From contig JBKHXU010000070.1 in the NCBI GenBank assembly GCA_046565865.1, positions 1 to 6,230 on the forward strand: 6,230 nucleotides of DNA, given 5' to 3'. The stretch comes from JBKHXU01 sp046565865. GTDB lineage: Bacteria > Pseudomonadota > Gammaproteobacteria > Acidiferrobacterales > Sulfurifustaceae. Positions 1 to 6,230 of the stretch are shown here, piece by piece (positions within the stretch are counted from its first letter, which is position 1; each line of letters begins with the position of its first letter). The notes beneath the pieces were generated by a model. That model ran no database searches. It saw only the letters and a list, made by a program, of their open reading frames with translations, and had not been told where the DNA came from. The position numbers were made by a program, and so were the translations under genes.

Positions 1-276
1 GTTTCCTCCATCCACAACGCCAACGCGTACGAGGAGGGGCGCAAGAAGGCGGAGGCGTTGGCCGAGCTCGATCGTGCCAAGACGACCTTTTTCAGCAATG
101 TCAGCCACGAGCTGCGCACGCCGCTGACGCTGATGTTGGGGCCGCTGCAGGACATCCTCAATGTCGGCGATCGTCCCGCCACCGAGATTCGCGCGCTCGC
201 CGATGTCGCCCACCGCAATGCGCTGCGGCTGCTCAACCACGTCAACTCATTGCTCAATTTCGCGCGCATTGAATCG

Positions 277-281
277 GGCGG

Positions 282-282
<1 letters not shown>
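277..282 (+). other. Frameshift site inside the kinase gene
   Basis: Frame 1 reads RIESG up to codon 277-279. The expected continuation R-MRASYEPTD lies in frame 3, with codons 279-281 (cgg) and 282-284 (atg). Inserting one base, for example a C to give GGGCCGG, restores one uninterrupted kinase reading from 1 to 3578. The local sequence TCGGGCGGATG is not a standard X-XXY-YYZ slippery heptamer, so programmed -1 frameshifting is not supported. In the downstream frame a TGA lies at 270-272, so the first usable start there is ATG 282. Only a weak GGGCGG precedes that ATG at an unsuitable distance. A single-base error or a real inactivating deletion both fit. Confidence 0.8.
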
Positions 283-3578
<3,296 letters not shown>

Positions 3579-3603
3579 TCCGATGCCCCACGCGATGCCG
3601 CGC

Positions 3604-3951
3604 TCAACCGGGCGGCCAGCGCAGGTGGCGTCCGCCGAGCACATGCAAATGGATGTGAAACACCGATTGACCGGCATCGGCGTTACAGTTCATCACCACG
3701 CGATATCCGCTTTCCGCAACATTTGCCTCGCGCGCAATTTGGGTTGCGACATGCATAAGTTTTCCCAACAGCGCTGCATCCTCCGGCCGCGTGTCGTTGA
3801 GCGTGGCGATGTGGCGCTTGGGGATCACCAGCGCGTGTAGCGGCGCCTGTGGATTAATATCGTGGAACGCCAACACGTCGGCGTCGTCATATACCAATTT
3901 CGGCTTGATCTCTCCGGAAACCATCTTGCAAAAGAGACAATTATGCGCCAT
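3604..3951 (-). CDS. hinT: HinT-like histidine triad (HIT) nucleotide hydrolase
   Basis: This is a 115-residue protein of typical HinT length. It has the family N-terminus (NCLFCKMVSGEI), the core LAFHDINPQAPLHALVIPKRHI, the catalytic histidine triad FHIHLHVLGG (H99, H101, H103) and the characteristic C-terminus ending WPPG. Family members hydrolyse purine nucleoside phosphoramidates and aminoacyl-adenylates in the cytoplasm, with the middle His as nucleophile. C5 and C8 form a CxxC pair found in zinc-binding HIT proteins; whether metal is bound here is inference. I chose ATG 3949-3951 because GGAGG (3956-3960) lies four bases upstream and because homology begins here. The frame could be opened upstream to 4062, but those 37 residues do not resemble HIT proteins. 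The gene converges on the kinase, with 25 bases between the two stops, and is divergent from the acidic-protein gene. The symbol is assigned from family resemblance. Confidence 0.93.
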   Translation of the reverse strand: MAHNCLFCKMVSGEIKPKLVYDDADVLAFHDINPQAPLHALVIPKRHIATLNDTRPEDAALLGKLMHVATQIAREANVAESGYRVVMNCNADAGQSVFHIHLHVLGGRHLRWPPG

Positions 3952-3955
3952 TGCG

Positions 3956-3960
3956 CCTCC
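3956..3960 (-). promoter_or_regulatory. Ribosome binding site of the HIT gene
   Basis: GGAGG on the minus strand lies four bases before ATG 3949-3951. It decides the start against longer in-frame openings. Confidence 0.7.
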
Positions 3961-4016
3961 GGCCCGGATTGGGGGTACGCGCAGCATAAAACCTATGGCG
4001 CGCGCCGGGAAGGCGG

Positions 4017-4044
4017 TTGCGATCTCGATAAAACTGCCTAGACT
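4017..4044 (+). promoter_or_regulatory. Possible sigma70 promoter of the acidic-protein gene
   Basis: TTGCGA (4017-4022, four of six consensus bases) and TAGACT (4039-4044, four of six) are 16 bases apart. They would start transcription near 4050, about 24 bases before the chosen ATG. This is the best pair I found in the 122-base divergent gap between the HIT gene and this gene. I found no equally good minus-strand promoter for the HIT gene. The match is weak and could be chance. Confidence 0.3.
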
Positions 4045-4073
4045 ACTGCGCAGTAAACGCATGAGAATTGCTT

Positions 4074-4388
4074 ATGCCGATGGAACATGAACCGGTTGTC
4101 GGTAAGACATACGAAGACGCGGACGGCGTGGCATTCGAGATTTTGGCGTTCGACGAGGATGACGGCACGATCGAAATCCAGTATGCCGATGGCTCCCTTG
4201 ACGAAATCGACCTCGATACCTGGTACGAGATGGATTTGCAGCAGGTAAAGAATGTCGACGAGCCGGACGAAGATTCGGACGAGGAGGACGAAAACGCGGA
4301 TGACGAAAAGCCGAAGGTTGCCAAGGACGACGACGAGGACGACGATTACGATGACTTCGACGAGGACGAGGACTACGAGGACGAGTAG
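4074..4388 (+). CDS. Small DUF6763-like protein with a highly acidic C-terminal tail
   Basis: This is a 104-residue protein in two parts. Residues 1-58 form a compact core (EPVVGKTYEDADGVAFEIL, then GTIEIQYADGSLDEIDLDTW, then YEMDL) with the alternating beta-strand look of the small gammaproteobacterial DUF6763 family. That assignment is from memory of the motif pattern, and the function is unknown. From about residue 61 to the end, 30 of 44 residues are Asp or Glu, with only three Lys and some Tyr/Phe, so the tail is probably disordered and strongly negative. No signal peptide or membrane segment is present. ATG 4074 is preceded by a weak GAGA at 4063-4066; ATG 4080 and TTG 4068 are in-frame alternatives. 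The gene is divergent from the HIT gene and convergent with the HU-like gene, sharing its terminator. A DNA-mimic or chaperone role for the tail would be speculation. Confidence 0.85.
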   Translation: MPMEHEPVVGKTYEDADGVAFEILAFDEDDGTIEIQYADGSLDEIDLDTWYEMDLQQVKNVDEPDEDSDEEDENADDEKPKVAKDDDEDDDYDDFDEDEDYEDE

Positions 4389-4404
4389 CGCGATTCGACG
4401 CGCT
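4387..4404 (+). repeat. Short inverted repeat just after the acidic-protein stop
   Basis: AGCGCG (4387-4392) and CGCGCT (4399-4404) are perfect complements around a six-base loop, starting inside the stop codon. There is no T tract, so this is not a terminator by itself. It might protect the mRNA end or be chance in GC-rich DNA. Confidence 0.35.
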
Positions 4405-4435
4405 GGGCCGGTTTAGTTCGTGGAAGGGTGGAAAC

Positions 4436-4469
4436 AAAAAGGGAGGAGCGTCGCCGCTCCTCCCTTTTT
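4436..4469 (+). terminator. Bidirectional rho-independent terminator
   Basis: A perfect 15-base inverted repeat, AAAAAGGGAGGAGCG (4436-4450) and CGCTCCTCCCTTTTT (4455-4469), surrounds the four-base loop TCGC. The GC-rich stem of ten pairs is flanked by A5 on one side and T5 on the other. Transcripts from either direction therefore end in a hairpin plus U tract. It lies 47 bases past the acidic-protein stop and 16 bases past the HU-like stop, so it serves both convergent genes. Confidence 0.95.
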
Positions 4470-4485
4470 ATATGCGTTCGGTGAA

Positions 4486-4800
4486 TTACACCATGTCCTT
4501 CAGCGTCTTCAGCGGCTGAATCTTCACCACGTTCCGGGCCGGCTTGGCCTTGAACATCACTTCTTCCTTTGTGAACGGGTTGATTCCCTTGCGGGCCGGG
4601 ACGGCGGGCTTGTGCAGCACTTTAATCTTCATCATGCCGGCGAGGTTAACGACCCCGGGGCCTTTCTTCAGATCGCGCTCGATCAACGTGGACAAGGCAT
4701 CGAATACCGCAGCAACGTCTTTACGCTTTAGGTTTGTTTTTTCGGAGATGAAGGCAAAAATTTCTGATTTCGTAGTTGGTTTTTTTCCGCTTGCTGCCAT
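4486..4800 (-). CDS. HU/IHF-family DNA-binding protein, atypical
   Basis: This is a 104-residue basic protein, about 14 residues longer than canonical HU. After a short Ala/Gly/Lys leader, residues 10-45 match the HU dimerisation helices (TKSEIFAFISEKTNL, then KDVAAVFDALSTLI). The strand region GVVNLAGMMKIKVLHKP replaces the usual 'IPGFGTF' type turn. The DNA-binding arm contains the diagnostic RKGINPFTKEE, equivalent to the RNPxTGE motif. The end KPARNVVKIQPLKTLKDMV matches the 'A.K..KF..GK.LK..V' ending of the family. The role is nucleoid binding and DNA bending as a dimer, inferred from the family. I chose ATG 4798-4800 because AGGAG (4809-4813) lies eight bases upstream; the frame can be extended to 5067, but that part has no HU homology. 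It is divergent enough from hupA, hupB, ihfA and ihfB that I give no symbol. Confidence 0.92.
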   Translation of the reverse strand: MAASGKKPTTKSEIFAFISEKTNLKRKDVAAVFDALSTLIERDLKKGPGVVNLAGMMKIKVLHKPAVPARKGINPFTKEEVMFKAKPARNVVKIQPLKTLKDMV

Positions 4801-4808
4801 GAAATTCG

Positions 4809-4813
4809 CTCCT
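4809..4813 (-). promoter_or_regulatory. Ribosome binding site of the HU-like gene
   Basis: AGGAG on the minus strand lies eight bases before the ATG at 4798-4800. It supports this start over upstream in-frame codons. Confidence 0.75.
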
Positions 4814-4856
4814 GGGTGGAAGTTTAGGTTGGGAGGGCGGCGATTAAAGTAGCAGT

Positions 4857-4892
4857 AATTTAGCGAAAATAACAGTATTCGAGAAGTGACTA
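4857..4892 (-). promoter_or_regulatory. Probable promoter zone of the HU-like gene
   Basis: This AT-rich stretch stands out in GC-rich DNA. On the minus strand it offers TTCTCG (4880-4885) with TAAATT (4857-4862) at 17-base spacing. It also offers TAGTCA (4887-4892) with TATTTT (4866-4871) at 15-base spacing. Neither pair is strong, so the exact start is unsettled. Either would give a leader of about 50-60 bases. Confidence 0.3.
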
Positions 4893-4909
4893 CGCGCACG
4901 TGAAGTGAC
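4883..4909. repeat. Direct repeat GAAGTGAC x2 upstream of the HU-like gene
   Basis: GAAGTGAC occurs at 4883-4890 and again at 4902-4909, 19 bases start to start. This is close to two helical turns and overlaps the possible -35 region of the HU-like gene. CACGTG (4898-4903) overlaps the start of the second copy. It could be an operator for an unknown regulator or chance; no known consensus was recognised. Confidence 0.35.
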
Positions 4910-5089
4910 CGACGGAGGCGATGGCACGACGACCAACCGCGATGGAAAATTTGTCTCGGCGGGCGGTACGCCGTTGCCGACGCTTCGATGTTGCATACGG
5001 GTGCGACCCCCGACCCGAAACGGAGCGGTGCGGATGCGGTAGGTCCGCCAAATCCACCGGTTGGCATGCGGAGACCCGAGGACTAAGGC

Positions 5090-5095
5090 TATAAT
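5090..5095 (+). promoter_or_regulatory. -10 box for the FmdB-DUF502-aspS operon
   Basis: A perfect TATAAT stands 62 bases before the FmdB start in GC-rich DNA. No good -35 sits at 16-18 bases. The nearest strong match, TTGGCA at 5061-5066, is 23 bases away, too far for sigma70. An activator-assisted or weak -35 promoter is possible. Confidence 0.5.
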
Positions 5096-5146
5096 TCTCG
5101 GTTGTTTTAGCCGGGCGCCGTCCCCATCTTAAGCCGGCTCAATACG

Positions 5147-5152
5147 AGGAGG
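5147..5152 (+). promoter_or_regulatory. Strong ribosome binding site of the FmdB-like gene
   Basis: A full AGGAGG lies five bases before ATG 5158, fixing this start. Confidence 0.85.
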
Positions 5153-5157
5153 GCTCC

Positions 5158-5433
5158 ATGCCGATCTACGAATACAAATGCGCAGGATGCGGCCATGCGC
5201 TGGAGGCGATGCAGAAGATGTCAGACGCCCCGCTGGCCGAATGCCCAGCCTGCGGAACGTCGCAGCTCAAGCGGCTGGTCTCCGCGGCGGGTTTCCAATT
5301 GAAGGGGACCGGTTGGTACGCGACCGACTTCAAGGGCGGAAGCAAGAAGTCGGAATCCAAGACCGAGACCACCGAGACCAAGACCGAACCAGCCAAGCAC
5401 GGGTGCGGCAAGGGCAGCTGCGGCTGCGCGTGA
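5158..5433 (+). CDS. FmdB-family zinc ribbon protein
   Basis: This is a 91-residue protein with the typical FmdB start MPIYEYKCAGCGH. C8xxC11 and C29xxC32 (CPACG) make a four-Cys zinc ribbon across residues 5-35. The family motif then follows: LKRLVSAAGFQLKGTGWYATDF. The rest is a low-complexity Lys/Ser/Thr/Glu linker (about 61-80). It ends in HGCGKGSCGCA, where C83, C88, C90 and H81 could bind a second metal ion; that is inference. The family is named after the putative regulator FmdB but its function is largely unsettled, and a nucleic-acid-binding or regulatory role is usual speculation. It is the first gene of the operon with the DUF502 gene and aspS. No signal peptide is present, so it is cytoplasmic. 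Confidence 0.93.
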   Translation: MPIYEYKCAGCGHALEAMQKMSDAPLAECPACGTSQLKRLVSAAGFQLKGTGWYATDFKGGSKKSESKTETTETKTEPAKHGCGKGSCGCA

Positions 5434-5434
5434 A

Positions 5435-6073
5435 ATGATCCAACGCCTCCGGCGTTATCTGGTCGCGGGCCTGCTGATCTGGGTCCCGCTCGGCGTTACG
5501 CTGCTCATCATCAAGGCCATGGTCGATATCATGGACCAGACCTTGCTGTTGCTGCCGGAGGGAGTGCGTCCGGACCAACTGCTCGGGGTTCGCATCCCCG
5601 GGCTCGGTATCGTGCTCACCGCGGTGGTCGTGATCGGCACTGGCCTCATCGTGACCAACCTGCTCGGGCAGCAGCTGTTCGAATGGGGAGAGCGTCTGCT
5701 CGACCGCATTCCGTTGGTGCGTACGATCTACGCATCAACCAAAAAGCTTACGCATTCCCTCTTCAGCGGTAGTGGCAAGTCGTTTCGCAAGGTAGTGCTG
5801 GTCGAGTACCCGCGCAAGGACATGTGGAGTCTCGCGTTCCTCACCGGCGACGGGGTGGCGGAGGTGAACGCGCGCATAGGCCGGCCGCTGGTCAGTGTGT
5901 TTATTCCGACCACGCCGAACCCGACATCGGGTTTTATGCTGCTGGTGCCGCGCGAGGATGTGATCGAACTGGATATGCCGATCGACGACGGTTTTAAAAT
6001 GATCATCTCGGTCGGCGTCGTCGTCCCCGATCCGACCAAAGAGCTTTTGGTTCGTCAACGCGTCGCCTCGTAG
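5435..6073 (+). CDS. DUF502 family two-pass inner-membrane protein
   Basis: This is a 212-residue protein of normal family length. After the basic start MIQRLRRY come two hydrophobic membrane segments, about residues 8-30 (LVAGLLIWVPLGVTLLIIK) and 56-77 (PGLGIVLTAVVVIGTGLIV). The conserved stretch RIPLVRTIYASTKK follows (91-104), then a beta-rich soluble domain with the family signature IPTTPNPTSGFMLLVP (157-172). The function in bacteria is not established. The plant homologues LAZ1-neighbour/COV type proteins are membrane proteins linked to vascular patterning, which does not transfer here. ATG 5435 follows the FmdB stop by one base, so translation is probably coupled; no strong separate ribosome site is needed. 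The gene is 26 bases ahead of aspS. The positive-inside pattern at the N-terminus suggests that it begins in the cytoplasm. Confidence 0.93.
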   Translation: MIQRLRRYLVAGLLIWVPLGVTLLIIKAMVDIMDQTLLLLPEGVRPDQLLGVRIPGLGIVLTAVVVIGTGLIVTNLLGQQLFEWGERLLDRIPLVRTIYASTKKLTHSLFSGSGKSFRKVVLVEYPRKDMWSLAFLTGDGVAEVNARIGRPLVSVFIPTTPNPTSGFMLLVPREDVIELDMPIDDGFKMIISVGVVVPDPTKELLVRQRVAS

Positions 6074-6088
6074 GCGCACGCCTTATCT

Positions 6089-6093
6089 GGAAG
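6089..6093 (+). promoter_or_regulatory. Ribosome binding site of aspS
   Basis: GGAAG lies six bases before ATG 6100. It supports that start codon. Confidence 0.6.
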
Positions 6094-6099
6094 TCGTTA

Positions 6100-6230
6100 A
6101 TGCGCACCCACTACTGCGGGGAGTTGTCCCCGGCCCTCATCGACCGCGACGTCACGTTGTGCGGCTGGACCAGCCGCCGGCGCGACCATGGCGGCGTCAT
6201 CTTCATCGACCTGCGCGATCGCAGCGGCAT
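6100..6230 (+). CDS. aspS: Aspartyl-tRNA synthetase, N-terminal part (runs off the window)
   Basis: The first 43 residues of AspRS are visible, within the N-terminal OB-fold that recognises the tRNA anticodon. MRTHYCGELS, VTLCGWTSRRRDHGG and VIFIDLRDRSG match bacterial AspRS closely and at the same positions as the E. coli enzyme (MRTEYCGQL, VTLCGWVNRRRDLG). The enzyme charges tRNA(Asp) with aspartate in the cytoplasm. Residue 30 is His, where E. coli has Leu. In Pseudomonas AspRS the equivalent His is linked to also charging tRNA(Asn), so this copy is probably non-discriminating. The gene is the third in an operon with the FmdB and DUF502 genes, 26 bases after the latter. The catalytic domain is outside the window. 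Confidence 0.95.
   Translation, partial: MRTHYCGELSPALIDRDVTLCGWTSRRRDHGGVIFIDLRDRSG

Larger units (their letters stand above)
4801..5157. other. Non-coding divergent intergenic region between the HU-like gene and fmdB-like gene
   Basis: These 357 bases hold the HU-like leader and promoter zone (left) and the -10 box and ribosome site of the next operon (right). The middle (about 4910-5080) contains only a 57-codon open frame starting at ATG 4921, whose Arg/Cys-rich translation looks like chance. I saw no tRNA fold, riboswitch signature or inverted terminal repeat in it. Confidence 0.7.

Noticed and set aside
3961..4060. Minus-strand sigma70 promoter for the HIT gene around TATGCT
   Set aside because: No -35-like hexamer lies at suitable spacing, so I do not list it as a feature.
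4261..4385. GAC/GAG/GAT-rich tandem stretch as a DNA microsatellite
   Set aside because: Codons vary irregularly among Asp and Glu synonyms and it simply encodes the acidic tail; there is no exact repeating unit.
4801..5067. Upstream extension of the HU-like frame
   Set aside because: There is no HU homology before the ATG at 4800, a good ribosome site sits right before that ATG, and the extension crosses the AT-rich promoter zone.
4921..5094. A 57-codon plus-strand frame starting at ATG 4921 after GGAGG
   Set aside because: The GGAGG is only two bases from the ATG, the translation is Arg/Cys-rich without recognisable motifs, and the frame ends inside the TATAAT box of the next operon.

Overview
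This is an ordinary-looking chromosomal segment from a GC-rich bacterium, most likely a non-enteric gammaproteobacterium. That placement is an inference. It rests on the order FmdB-type zinc ribbon, DUF502 membrane protein, aspS, which I recall as typical of gammaproteobacteria, on the neighbouring HinT-like and DUF6763-like genes, and on strong Shine-Dalgarno sites and G/C-ending codons. I see no phage, transposon, CRISPR, tRNA or rRNA sequence.

Region 1 (1-3578, plus strand) is most of a very large hybrid sensor kinase whose N-terminus lies outside the window. The domain order is end of a GAF-like region, HisKA, HATPase, receiver, three PAS domains, second HisKA, second HATPase, second receiver. 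Both kinase modules and both receivers keep their key residues. The reading frame shifts by one base near 279-281, exactly between the first phospho-acceptor helix and the rest. The gene is therefore either recently broken or carries a one-base sequencing or assembly error.

Region 2 (3604-4388) holds a HinT-type histidine-triad hydrolase on the minus strand, convergent with the kinase. Divergent from it is a small protein with a DUF6763-like core and an extremely acidic tail on the plus strand.

Region 3 (4436-4800) is a near-perfect bidirectional terminator hairpin followed by a minus-strand gene for an atypical HU/IHF-family DNA-binding protein. The very acidic and the very basic small proteins thus converge on one shared terminator.

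Region 4 (4801-5157) is non-coding. It holds the HU-like gene's leader, a short direct repeat in its probable promoter zone, and a perfect TATAAT -10 box leading into the next operon.

Region 5 (5158 to the end) is a compact plus-strand operon: FmdB zinc-ribbon protein, two-pass DUF502 membrane protein one base later, and the start of aspS. The AspRS N-terminus carries the His found in non-discriminating enzymes, which suggests that this organism makes Asn-tRNA(Asn) by transamidation.

I did not find a convincing undescribed multi-gene system. The items most worth checking are the kinase frameshift, the double-kinase architecture, the acidic/HU-like convergent pair and the AspRS specificity residue.
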